From PVC group bacterium (GTDB lineage: Bacteria; Verrucomicrobiota; Kiritimatiellia; CAIKKV01; CAITUY01): 54,100 bases of DNA. Below, in pieces: positions 24,386-32,987 of this stretch. The notes below the pieces were generated by a model. The model saw only the letters and a program-made list of their open reading frames with translations, made no database searches and was not told where the DNA came from. Where the stretch lies: contig CAMBRF010000022.1 of assembly GCA_945870225.1 (NCBI GenBank), positions 1-54,100 on the forward strand. The letters run 5' to 3'. The position numbers and the translations under genes were made by a program. Position 1 is the stretch's first letter. Every line of letters starts with the position of its first letter.

Positions 24386-26405
24386 ACAACCGCAATTCCG
24401 CGATGGACCAATCGAACCGCCGGCTCGCGCCCGTGAGTTCCAACTCAACATGGCGCGCCTCCACGGCCGGGAAGGGCAGGGTCATGTAATCGCCCTTCTG
24501 GCTGAGAAACGCCGGGTGCGACTCGCGCCAGAAGAGATTCCACCGCAACGGCCCCCGTTCCGTCGCCGCCGACCACACCACGCCGTCGACCGACGTCCGG
24601 ATGCGGTACCCGCGCGGGAAATCCGTGGGCCAGGCCCCCAGATCGAGCCGCAGCCGACCCACAGTCCGGACCGCGCCCATGTCCACGGTCACCTTGGCGC
24701 CCGGCGTCTGCACGGTGCCAAGACTCCACCGGGTCCAGATATTGCCGTCGTGCAGAGCCCCCGCCCCGCCGCCGTTCACCGTGGCGGACACCTTCCAGTT
24801 CGTGCGCGGCACCTCCACCCACCGGACCACGCCTTCCTCGCCTTGAATCCGAAAATCATGGAACACCGTAAAGCTGGCTATATTTGTTCGTGCACAAACA
24901 ATGCCGAGTTGCGGCATCGCCTCCTCAAATTCCTCCGCCGAAAAATCCTTGTTGCGTGCCGTCACATAGACATAGGCCACGTTGGTGGCGGCCTGGACGG
25001 AATCCAGAAATTTCACCGGCTTGCCGGGGAAACGCTGGTTGTACGGCTCGGCGCAAACAATCTTCTCCCTGCTCTCGAAGGTGATCCGGTAGGCAATCCA
25101 GTAGTTCGCATAGGCTTTCTGGATGCCGCGCCCGGCAAGATAGTCGCGCACGGGTCCCGTCTCAGGCAGGTGAATGTCCCGCTCGACAATCACCGGATCG
25201 CTCCAAAGCCGGGCCAGGGTCAGATTCCCCCAGACCTGCCCGGTCAGGACGACCGCCAGCAGCACGCCAAACACCAGGCGCGACCTCGTCAGGACCCGGT
25301 CCAATCCCGCCGCCAGCAGGACCGGCAGGGCGGAGACAACCGGCAACACGTACCGCACATTGTGGGAGGCGGACCGGTCGCCGCGGCAGAAGAGAAACAT
25401 CGCCGCCCCGGTCATCACCACCAGCATGACCGTGCCGCCAATGCTTCCTCGGGTAGGGCGCGCCGCCCTACCAGTCAGAATAGGCAGCAGCGCCAGGGCC
25501 AGGCCGAAAATCCAGACGGCCGCCACCGCAACGCCGAGAGCGGAGGGGAGGGGGACAAACTTGGCGTTATCGCCAAAATACATCACTTTCGTCCCAATCA
25601 AGAAATGGAGCGTGTGCTGGAAGAGAACCTGGAACAGGGCCCAGCTGTGCGCCCATGACGTGGTTCCGCCGACGTCGCGAAACGTGGCGAACCCGTTGAG
25701 CAGGTTGTAGAGGATCAGCGGCAGACCGCCGATCACAAACCCGCCCAAACCCGCCCAGCCTTCACGCCGGAAGGCGATGCGGGGATTGCGCCAGAAAAGA
25801 AACAACCCCGCCACGCCCATGTAACTGAGCGCGAGGATGTGCAGCCAGAAGGTGTAACCGAGCAGGAACCCCAGCCAGAAGGTCTTCCGTAGACGACGCT
25901 GGGGATCATTCTCGCGAAAGGCCAGGTCGTGAGCCAGCACCAGCGCCAGAGTACCCAGCGCGGTCATGGGCAGATAATTGTCCGGCGGGATCAGCACACT
26001 TCCGATCGTCAGATAGGGGACCGGAACCGCCAGGAGCGCCAGTGTGATCAGGGCCGTCCGCCGGCCATACAGACGGTCCGCCAGCAACGTTGCCGCCGCC
26101 ACAAACCCGAATCCGAACAGAAACGGGTAAAGGCGGATCACCCAGGTCTTGGCCCCCAGCAGGGCGATGCAAAGAGCCTGAAAGTAGGACTCCTGGGTGC
26201 CCATGTAAGTCTGGCCCCAATAGACCACAGGGAACTCTCCCTTGAGGATGTGCAGCGCCATCAGCGAGGGCCAGCCCTCGTCCCAGGTAAAGGGAATATG
26301 CCGCAGGGCGAACAGAAAAAAAACGAGGCGGAACAGAATGGCGACCAGGCCAAGTCCCGCCGCCCACACCGTAAAATGGCGCCAACTGATGTTTTGCATA
26401 GGCAT
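24369..26405 (-). CDS. GT39-like membrane glycosyltransferase with C-terminal discoidin-like domain
   Basis: A 678-residue protein. Its N-terminal two-thirds has about eleven helices. The first loop reads FTWDEGWPSLMALHILKGEFPVVYWGQTYMGT, with the acidic WDE of PMT/ArnT-type (GT-C) transferases. Residues about 530-678 form a soluble beta domain with SLGTVQTPGAKVTVDMGAVRTVGRLRLDLG and VDGVVWSAATERG, the pattern of F5/8 type C (discoidin) carbohydrate-binding domains. It may bind the polymer it builds. A 21-bp palindrome (25452-25472) sits in frame within the gene. Confidence 0.82.
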   Translation of the reverse strand: MPMQNISWRHFTVWAAGLGLVAILFRLVFFLFALRHIPFTWDEGWPSLMALHILKGEFPVVYWGQTYMGTQESYFQALCIALLGAKTWVIRLYPFLFGFGFVAAATLLADRLYGRRTALITLALLAVPVPYLTIGSVLIPPDNYLPMTALGTLALVLAHDLAFRENDPQRRLRKTFWLGFLLGYTFWLHILALSYMGVAGLFLFWRNPRIAFRREGWAGLGGFVIGGLPLILYNLLNGFATFRDVGGTTSWAHSWALFQVLFQHTLHFLIGTKVMYFGDNAKFVPLPSALGVAVAAVWIFGLALALLPILTGRAARPTRGSIGGTVMLVVMTGAAMFLFCRGDRSASHNVRYVLPVVSALPVLLAAGLDRVLTRSRLVFGVLLAVVLTGQVWGNLTLARLWSDPVIVERDIHLPETGPVRDYLAGRGIQKAYANYWIAYRITFESREKIVCAEPYNQRFPGKPVKFLDSVQAATNVAYVYVTARNKDFSAEEFEEAMPQLGIVCARTNIASFTVFHDFRIQGEEGVVRWVEVPRTNWKVSATVNGGGAGALHDGNIWTRWSLGTVQTPGAKVTVDMGAVRTVGRLRLDLGAWPTDFPRGYRIRTSVDGVVWSAATERGPLRWNLFWRESHPAFLSQKGDYMTLPFPAVEARHVELELTGASRRFDWSIAELRLFSPER
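25452..25472. repeat. GGTAGGGCG-cgc-CGCCCTACC palindrome within a coding region
   Basis: Perfect 9-bp arms around a 3-base loop, translated on the minus strand as part of TGRAARPTRG in the GT39-like protein. It breaks up otherwise membrane-type sequence with a basic, small-residue insert, like the 49-bp elements. Confidence 0.6.
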
Positions 26406-26659
26406 TCCCTAACTTCTGTCAATACGGTTAATCGGGCCGGACGATTTCCAGGCGCGGGGCGAGCCCGCAATCCAGGGTCACAACCGCGAGCCCTGCGGCC
26501 AGCCAGACCCCGGGCCAGTAAATCCACCCGCTCATCCAATGGTCAGCCTGCATCATGATGTTGCAAACGTTTGCAGAATCAATCGGATACGTCAAGGTCA
26601 CTGACACCCCCCAATTTCTACTTGGCCGCCATGAGCCAATCCAGTAGCCTCCCCCCGCA

Positions 26660-27664
26660 ATGAGAGAACCTGTCCCACCTGAGCCCGCCGACGCGGTGAT
26701 GACCCCGCCTGCCGCACCCCGCGCGCCCCTTTCCCCGGCGGCGAAACGCGGGTTGATGGCCGCCAAGCTTGTGCTCTTTGGACTGGTACTGTTCTTTGTC
26801 GGCCGGGCCCTCGTGAGCCGGGTGGGGGCCATTTCGTGGGACACCATCCACTTTCTGCCCGGCACGTTCGTGCTGGCCGTTCTGGTCCAGCTCGCCTCAA
26901 TGTCCATGGGGCCGATTGTCTATCGCCAGCTTCTGCAGCCAATGGGGCCCCCGCCGCGCTGGTCGGCGATTTTTGCCATTTCCTGGGTCGCCCGTGCGGG
27001 AAAATACCTGCCCGGGAAAGTCGCCCCGGCGGTGGGGACCGTCTGGATGTTCCGCCGGGAGGGCGTTTCCGTGCCCGCCGCCACCAGTGCCACCTTGCTC
27101 TATCAGGGCCTCTCGCTGATCATCATCATGATCACCGCCATTCCCATCACCCTCTGGCAGCCGGTGCGGGAGATTCTCCCGGCCAGCGGGTTGTGGTTTC
27201 TGCTGCTGATTCCCGCTGCCCTCGCCGGCCTGCACCCCAGAGTCTTCTTTCCACTCGCCAACTTCATCCTGCGCAAACTGCGCCAGCCTCCCCTGACCGT
27301 TTCGCATCGTATGCGGGACTACCTGGCCCCGCTCGCGGTCATGGGAATCGGGCAGATCATGGCCGGCTTGACGCTCTGGCTGATCCTCCAATCCATGACA
27401 CCCGTCCCGCTCCGGTGGCTGCCGGTCTGCATCTGCGGGATCGCGCTGGCCGGGGGCGCGGGCATGCTCGCCCTGTTCGCCCCCGCCGGACTCGGTGTCC
27501 GTGAAGGCGTCTTACTGGTGATCCTTGACCGGATGATCGATCCCAGCCATGCGGCCGTGGCCGTTCTGGTCTCCCGCCTGCTGCAAACGCTGGCCGAAAT
27601 CCTGATGGCTGGCATCGGGATGATCATGTTGCGCAGGATGTCCCCCGCCAAGGGGCCGGAATGA
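26660..27664 (+). CDS. Flippase-like membrane protein (LPG synthase TM / UPF0104 family)
   Basis: A 334-residue protein with about eight transmembrane helices. The family core is seen in VYRQLLQPMGPPPRWSAIF, then SWVARAGKYLPGKVAPAVG near residue 115, and a late GLGVREGVLLVIL motif, as in AglD/MprF-flippase-like proteins. These are thought to move or handle lipid-linked glycans or aminoacyl-lipids. No aminoacyl-transferase domain is attached. Its stop overlaps the start of the GT-C paralogue B, so the two are probably co-translated and share a lipid-linked substrate. Confidence 0.83.
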   Translation: MREPVPPEPADAVMTPPAAPRAPLSPAAKRGLMAAKLVLFGLVLFFVGRALVSRVGAISWDTIHFLPGTFVLAVLVQLASMSMGPIVYRQLLQPMGPPPRWSAIFAISWVARAGKYLPGKVAPAVGTVWMFRREGVSVPAATSATLLYQGLSLIIIMITAIPITLWQPVREILPASGLWFLLLIPAALAGLHPRVFFPLANFILRKLRQPPLTVSHRMRDYLAPLAVMGIGQIMAGLTLWLILQSMTPVPLRWLPVCICGIALAGGAGMLALFAPAGLGVREGVLLVILDRMIDPSHAAVAVLVSRLLQTLAEILMAGIGMIMLRRMSPAKGPE

Positions 27665-29523
27665 GGGAAGGCCCGGAATCAACCCGCTGGCGCCTGACGC
27701 TTTGGGGCATGGGACTGGGTGTATTTATCGTCCTCGCGGCCATGCAATGGCATCAAGCCCGGCAAACCCACTTCCTGGAACCGGCCGGAGTCGCTTCCAC
27801 GACCAACGCCTATGCCACCTGGATGGCCGCAGCGGAACAATTCGCCATCGCCACGTTCAAACAATCGTTTGAAGATCCCTTCCTGATGCTGGGTCCCGCC
27901 AATTCGGGAATCCCCGCCACCGGCACGGCCATTCTGTACGATCTGCCGTATGCCCGGGACGGCTACGCGCTGAACCTCGCCGTGGCCCGCGCCGACAACC
28001 GTGCTCCTCCTTTGTTGACCCTGTCGATCAACGATCGCCTCCTACGCACCATTCAGGTCCCCGGCGGCCCGCGTCTGGGAGAAAAAAACCCCTTTCACTG
28101 CGAAGAACTGATTCTTCCGGGATCGCTCCTTCAACCGGGCCAGACGAATCGCCTCGCAATTCGCACGGTCAGGGGCCTGCACTGGCAGGGTGATCTCGCC
28201 CTGATTCCCCACGCGCCCTGGCGCCAGTGGCTCCCGCTGCTCGTGCCGTTGAGCGGCTGGTGCGTTCTGGCGTCCGCCCTGTTCGTTCTGATCTCGCCCG
28301 TGGGCCGGAGCCGGTTCCCCCTGCTGATCCTTACGGTGTTGTTCGTGATCTATTACCAGACCTTCTTTATCCGGGACATGGCACCCGTGACCGGCTTCTT
28401 CTTCTCGGATGCCGCCGACTTCATCGATCCCGTCTGCCATAAGATTTTCAATTACGACATGAACAAGCATCCGCTGTTCCTGCCCGTGATACGCTTTGCC
28501 ATCAAGCCGTTGTTTTTTATTCTGCGACAGGAGATTGCCGCGGTTTCCGCCGCCTTTGCTCTCATCGGCGCGCTGAACGGGATGATGGCCTTTCTCTGGT
28601 TCCGGCGCTGGCTGGGGGAATTCCGTATCGCCGGGGCCCTGGCACTGTTATATGCGTTCTCCCTGGCCATCTGGGTTTACTCCTCCCACTACGAGACCTA
28701 TGTTTTTTCGTCCCTGTTGGGAAACCTGTTTTTCTGGACTCTGCTGAGGAATACCCCGCCGGATCAACCCCTCCGCCTGCTGGGGCCATCCGTCGCCATC
28801 GGGTTGGCTGCACTGGCACATCCACCCTTGCTGATCCTGTTTGGCGTTCTCGTCATCCATGTCTGGAACCGCCGCGCCCGTCCGTTCCCGTGGAAAGGCC
28901 TGGTCGCCTCCGCCCTTGTGGCGGCGACGGTCTTCCTCGGCGGCCAGATCCTGATCCGCAGTTATTATGTAGGGCGCACGCAGCTCCCGCTCGCCATCGA
29001 TAACCGGCTGCGAACCTCGCCCGATCCCATCTCCAAGGAAATCCATAACATCCAGTGGATTTACCACCACTATGCCAAGGAACAGCGATTCGCCTCCCCC
29101 CAGATCGGGGGCGTTCTGACCGGCCAGTTCGTCTACTCTCTCGCCGGCCTGCCCTATCCCTTTGATTGGGCACGGGGTGTAGCGGGCTTGCGCGATTTCT
29201 TTAAATCCGTGACCGGCCCGCCGGCGCTTGGGGCCATCTTTTTCCTGTGGCTCGGCGCCCTGATCGGACTGTTGTCGAGCCGCCGTTTTCTGGGCAATAG
29301 CCTGATTCTGCTGGTGGGCATTATCGCGCCATGGTTGACGTTCTTTCTCTTGTTCAACCCGGCCGAGATGCTGCTGTATTCCGCCCCGATGATCGCACCC
29401 ATCCTGGCCTGGCTGGGAGGCGCCAGTGGCCTGGCGTTCAAACGGCACACCACCGGATTCCTTTTGGCGATCTCCCTGATCCTGGCGATCCATAACACCT
29501 GGGTACTCACCTCCTATTACTAA
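27661..29523 (+). CDS. GT-C-like polytopic membrane protein, paralogue B
   Basis: A 620-residue protein of the same architecture as the one at 17587-19449: an N-terminal anchor beginning near LTLWGMGLGVFIVLAAMQWH, a soluble beta domain (about 40-190) and about eleven helices. Both end in L.IHN.WVL.SYY. The paralogues stay collinear across the whole length, so this is a duplication of a full gene, with paralogue A now next to a regulator and B next to a flippase-like gene. ATG 27661 overlaps the preceding stop. Confidence 0.77.
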   Translation: MREGPESTRWRLTLWGMGLGVFIVLAAMQWHQARQTHFLEPAGVASTTNAYATWMAAAEQFAIATFKQSFEDPFLMLGPANSGIPATGTAILYDLPYARDGYALNLAVARADNRAPPLLTLSINDRLLRTIQVPGGPRLGEKNPFHCEELILPGSLLQPGQTNRLAIRTVRGLHWQGDLALIPHAPWRQWLPLLVPLSGWCVLASALFVLISPVGRSRFPLLILTVLFVIYYQTFFIRDMAPVTGFFFSDAADFIDPVCHKIFNYDMNKHPLFLPVIRFAIKPLFFILRQEIAAVSAAFALIGALNGMMAFLWFRRWLGEFRIAGALALLYAFSLAIWVYSSHYETYVFSSLLGNLFFWTLLRNTPPDQPLRLLGPSVAIGLAALAHPPLLILFGVLVIHVWNRRARPFPWKGLVASALVAATVFLGGQILIRSYYVGRTQLPLAIDNRLRTSPDPISKEIHNIQWIYHHYAKEQRFASPQIGGVLTGQFVYSLAGLPYPFDWARGVAGLRDFFKSVTGPPALGAIFFLWLGALIGLLSSRRFLGNSLILLVGIIAPWLTFFLLFNPAEMLLYSAPMIAPILAWLGGASGLAFKRHTTGFLLAISLILAIHNTWVLTSYY

Positions 29524-29528
29524 CCATA

Positions 29529-29552
29529 GTAGACGAGGCGTCCCGCCTCGTT
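29529..29552. repeat. GACGAGGCG/CGCCTCGT palindromic repeat
   Basis: GTAGACGAGGCG-tcc-CGCCTCGTT lies directly after the stop of paralogue B. An inverted copy with one mismatch is at 39045-39068, and a half copy (CCTCGTCTAC) lies near 44347. All are at gene ends or between genes, so they could act as transcript-end hairpins. Confidence 0.65.
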
Positions 29553-29566
29553 GTAACCTAGCCGTT

Positions 29567-30862
29567 ATGACCATGTTGAAAGATCTGACTGCCGCCTGGT
29601 GCCGTGTGCTGCGCCCCCACCACGGAATCGCGCTCGTTCTCTTTCTGGGAATGGTCCTGGTCTACAACAATTCCGTGCCGGGCCGTTTCAACACCGTCTA
29701 TGACAACCGGCGGTTTTTTGACAGCGACGGCGAATTCATCACCCGCCAGTTCAATCAGGGCAAGACCTTTACCCATAACGATCACCTTCTGTACCACATC
29801 CTCGGGCGGCAACTGTATGACCATGCCGACCTTCTTCCTTTTGTCGCGCCAAACCCGGTCAGTGCTCACAAGGCGCTGAGCGTGGTGGCGGGCGCCCTGG
29901 GCATCATGTTGCTGTTTCTCTTTGGACGCCGATTCACCGGCCGCAGTTTGCCGGCCCTGGCCGCCGCTCTCTGGATCGGAGGCAGCGCGAGCTACTGGTT
30001 TTTCGCGGCCACGATCGACACCTACCTTCCCAATCTTTGCGCCGGCATCCTGGCCCTCGGGCTGGCCCTGAAATGCCTAAAGGATCAAAAGGTCTCCCAT
30101 TACGCGTGGCTGGGCGCCGCCATGGGACTGGCCTTTCTGCTCCGAACTGATTCCTTTCTACTGGCCAGCCTGATCCTCGTGGTGGCGGCAGGATCACGCA
30201 ACCGGCTCTTGGCAAGGCTGGCGGCTTGCGCCGCCGCGGGCGCCCTCGTCAGCCTCGCTGGCTATGCGCTACTCGCCCACGTCTTCTACCACGTCCCGCC
30301 GGGAGAGCTCATCCCGTGGGCGCTCGGGCATGTGAATCGGCCCGAAACCGCCAAGGAATGGGGCGTGCTGACCAACCTCGCCCCGGCCAATTTCAGGCTG
30401 GCGGCCTTGAATCAGTCGCTCTATGGCGTGATCCTGCCGGGACTGTACAACGTCCGTTCCACCGACGTACCGTCGGCCATGGGGTCGGTCAGGTCCGGCG
30501 GGCCGATCTTGTCGACCTATCTGGCCTTTATGGCCGTGATGCTGGCAACCGTGAGCGTCGGAGTCTGGCGCGCGGCGAAAAACCGAACCTGGTCGCCCGC
30601 CATTCTGCTGGCACTGGCGGTCGCCTGGTTCCTGTCGCGCACCGGCTTCTATGCCTGGTGGGATCCGAAGGATCCCTTCCTCTTCGCCGTTCTCAGTCTT
30701 CCCACGCTTTGGCTTCTGCTTCTGCTTTTCATGGGGGGAACGCCGGACGAAACCGTTCGACCGAAAAGGGCTAACGTCCGGGCCGGACTGGTGGGGGTAA
30801 TGGCCATCCTGATCTGGATCCACAACTTCCTGGCCATGGTGGTTCCGCTGCGGGCGTTGTGA
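29567..30862 (+). CDS. GT39/GT-C-like polytopic membrane protein
   Basis: A 431-residue protein with about eleven helices. The first large loop contains TVYDNRRFFDSDGEFITRQF and then HNDHLLYHILGRQLYD, and a later AATIDTYLPNLCAGILAL motif is typical of bacterial GT39-type membrane proteins. The acidic residues in the first loop would be the catalytic site if it is a transferase. The acceptor is unknown. It follows paralogue B by 43 bases, across a palindromic repeat. Confidence 0.74.
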   Translation: MTMLKDLTAAWCRVLRPHHGIALVLFLGMVLVYNNSVPGRFNTVYDNRRFFDSDGEFITRQFNQGKTFTHNDHLLYHILGRQLYDHADLLPFVAPNPVSAHKALSVVAGALGIMLLFLFGRRFTGRSLPALAAALWIGGSASYWFFAATIDTYLPNLCAGILALGLALKCLKDQKVSHYAWLGAAMGLAFLLRTDSFLLASLILVVAAGSRNRLLARLAACAAAGALVSLAGYALLAHVFYHVPPGELIPWALGHVNRPETAKEWGVLTNLAPANFRLAALNQSLYGVILPGLYNVRSTDVPSAMGSVRSGGPILSTYLAFMAVMLATVSVGVWRAAKNRTWSPAILLALAVAWFLSRTGFYAWWDPKDPFLFAVLSLPTLWLLLLLFMGGTPDETVRPKRANVRAGLVGVMAILIWIHNFLAMVVPLRAL

Positions 30863-30960
30863 CGCTTGACTTTATCCCTGCGGCTCCATCACAATGAAAC
30901 ATTGATCGAGCTCACCTGTACCGCGGGGGCGGACGTATTCGGGCGGAAGGACAGTGCATC

Positions 30961-31401
30961 ATGGAACAGTCCGTGTTGGATTCCAGCTCTCAGGGCGTTG
31001 ACCTGGCGCAATTGGCGCTGCTGTCCGCCATGATGGCCGGTGCGGTGGCGGGTGCGGTCTCCGGCTGGCTCTCCAAGCGCAACATCGGGCTCGCCCTGTG
31101 CACCTTCATGATCGGCATCATGGGCGGCCTGTTGATCGGTACGGGAATGGGGCGCTGGTTCTATGTCGCCTCAAATGGTGCGGATGCAGTTGTTACAGCC
31201 GGCGTGTGTTCCCTTTGTTCCGCGTCCGTGGCCGGTCTGGCGGGAGCGATCCCCACAGCGTTGCTCATCCCCAGCCTGGTGATTTTCATTACCCTGCGCC
31301 ATGTCAGGAATCGGCCCCCGCGCGTGAAGACCGGTCTTCAGGCGGCAGTGGCGGGCGTCATCACCGGGACCCTGACCGCCATAGCCCTTCTGCTCGTCTA
31401 A
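30961..31401 (+). CDS. Small Gly/Ala-rich membrane protein
   Basis: A 146-residue protein with four hydrophobic segments (about residues 18-36, 43-66, 78-108 and 122-146) rich in Gly and Ala, including AGAVAGAVSGWLS and GIMGGLLIGTGMG. Glycine-zipper-like spacing suggests tight helix packing. I recognise no family. It ends 18 bases before the convergent GHMP kinase gene. Confidence 0.65.
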   Translation: MEQSVLDSSSQGVDLAQLALLSAMMAGAVAGAVSGWLSKRNIGLALCTFMIGIMGGLLIGTGMGRWFYVASNGADAVVTAGVCSLCSASVAGLAGAIPTALLIPSLVIFITLRHVRNRPPRVKTGLQAAVAGVITGTLTAIALLLV

Positions 31402-31419
31402 GCCGGCCCCGGCGGCTGA

Positions 31420-32874
31420 TCACAGAACCGTCACTTTCACGCCGGTCTGGTCGACATCATACTCGAAGAACCGCGCCAGCCGATTCGGAGGAGAATCGGT
31501 CAGACGCCGGCGGATCTGGCGGGCCGCATCAGGATCGCGAGCCACCAGGAAAATAAACCCGCCGCCCCCGGCTCCCGGCAGCATGCGTCCGGCCGTCCAG
31601 CGGCTCACGCTTTTGAGCAGCGCCTCGATTTGCGGGTTGGTGGACCCCGGGTCGATCTGCTTCTTGAGCGTCCAGTACCGCTCGATCCCCTGCGCAAAGG
31701 CATCCACATCCTGTGCGTCCAGATTAGCCTTCATCTCCAGGGCGGCGTCTTTCAACTCGTCGATCGTTCTCAGCGTGACCGGATCCCGCGCCAGGTACTG
31801 CCTGACCACGTTGTGCAGAATGTGGCGGGCCATGCGCTTCTGTCCCGTATAATACAGGAGCGTCCGTTCCCGCAGGGCGCTGCCCGGTCTCAGGTCAAAC
31901 ACCGCCCAGCTCAAACTCACAGTCTGGTCAACCCCACGCTGGGTGCGGATCAATTTAACGCCCGGAATCATGCCGCCGATCTGGTCCTGCCACCCGCCGC
32001 CCGTACACATCCTCTGTTCAAGGATACTGGTCAGGGAGATCAACCGGTCGGTCGAATACGGTTCACCCAGGACGCGCCCAAGACACGCCAGGACCGCCGT
32101 GCCCAGAATTGAGCTTGTACCCAGCCCCGATCCCTTAGGCAGGGCGGAAAAAATATTCAGGTCCAGTCCGCCGCCCAGAACAGACAGCCACTTGCGCAGC
32201 GGAATGTCCGGGCGCGACGGCCCGAGTCCCGCCAGCACCAGCGCCGCCTTCGGCAGCGCGGCCCAATGCCGGGGATCGCCATGATTCAGAAGTTCCGCCG
32301 TGGTCCGGATCGTGATGCGGCTGCCGAGATCGATGCTGGAAAGACGGATGACCCCCTCCTGGTTGAGCTTGGCCATCACCTGCACCGGGTACTGTCCGTT
32401 CAGCGTGATCGCCGCATTAACCACCGTCCCTCCCAACTCCGTACTGATGGGAGGAGTATCCGACCACCCTCCCGCAAAGTCCAACCGGACCGGTGTGGTC
32501 ACCCAGACCACCTGGTCGGGAAGAATCACGGCCGGCCGGGGAGCTTGCACCAACGGCACCGATCGCGCCACCGCGTCCGCCACGGCGGAAAACGCGCCCT
32601 GCATGAGGGTCGCGGGGGAGGAATATCCGAGCTGTTCCCGGCAAAACGAGGGCTGGACGCGGAACCGCACCATGACCTCTTCGCCCAACCGCAGCATGCG
32701 TGCCCGGAACAAGGAGTCCGGCCGGCTGGCCATGGCCCCGGCCAGCTGCGTCAAAACCCTCCGGGCCTCGTCCTTGGAGCCAATCTCCTGCAGCACGTCA
32801 GACGCAGCCAGACGGTCTTCAGAAAGGAATCGCTCCATCAGGTGCAAACCGGCGCTGTCAGTCGATTTGGGCAA
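31420..32874 (-). CDS. GHMP sugar kinase, L-fucokinase-like (kinase half of an Fkp-type protein)
   Basis: A 484-residue protein. Motif 1 is TPVRLDFAGGWSDTPPIS (near residue 157), the ATP loop is LPKGSGLGTSS (near 263), and motif 3 is LPGAGGGGFIF near the C-terminus. This is the sequence style of the C-terminal kinase of bifunctional fucokinase/GDP-fucose pyrophosphorylase (Fkp). Residues 1-140 resemble the helical linker of that protein, while the pyrophosphorylase half (about 400 residues in Fkp) is absent and nothing upstream encodes it. It would make L-fucose-1-phosphate or a related sugar-1-phosphate. It could instead act on a heptose. Confidence 0.83.
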   Translation of the reverse strand: MPKSTDSAGLHLMERFLSEDRLAASDVLQEIGSKDEARRVLTQLAGAMASRPDSLFRARMLRLGEEVMVRFRVQPSFCREQLGYSSPATLMQGAFSAVADAVARSVPLVQAPRPAVILPDQVVWVTTPVRLDFAGGWSDTPPISTELGGTVVNAAITLNGQYPVQVMAKLNQEGVIRLSSIDLGSRITIRTTAELLNHGDPRHWAALPKAALVLAGLGPSRPDIPLRKWLSVLGGGLDLNIFSALPKGSGLGTSSILGTAVLACLGRVLGEPYSTDRLISLTSILEQRMCTGGGWQDQIGGMIPGVKLIRTQRGVDQTVSLSWAVFDLRPGSALRERTLLYYTGQKRMARHILHNVVRQYLARDPVTLRTIDELKDAALEMKANLDAQDVDAFAQGIERYWTLKKQIDPGSTNPQIEALLKSVSRWTAGRMLPGAGGGGFIFLVARDPDAARQIRRRLTDSPPNRLARFFEYDVDQTGVKVTVL

Positions 32875-32900
32875 GGGTCACCTCTCTTTTTCCAGTTCAA

Positions 32901-32987
32901 GCAGTCAGAATTCAGGAGACAGTATTCAGAATTTCATAGAAACAAGAGTGCGCTCCACCATTCTGACTTCTGAATTCTAAATACTCA
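32901..32987. repeat. TCAGAATTCAG-type inverted repeat between two minus-strand genes
   Basis: Left arm GTCAGAATTCAGGAGACAGT (within 32901-32933) and a complementary right arm (32960-32987) flank a 26-base centre. The right arm supplies the TGA stop (32985-32987) of the aminotransferase gene. The units resemble those at 23581-23616. Confidence 0.6.
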
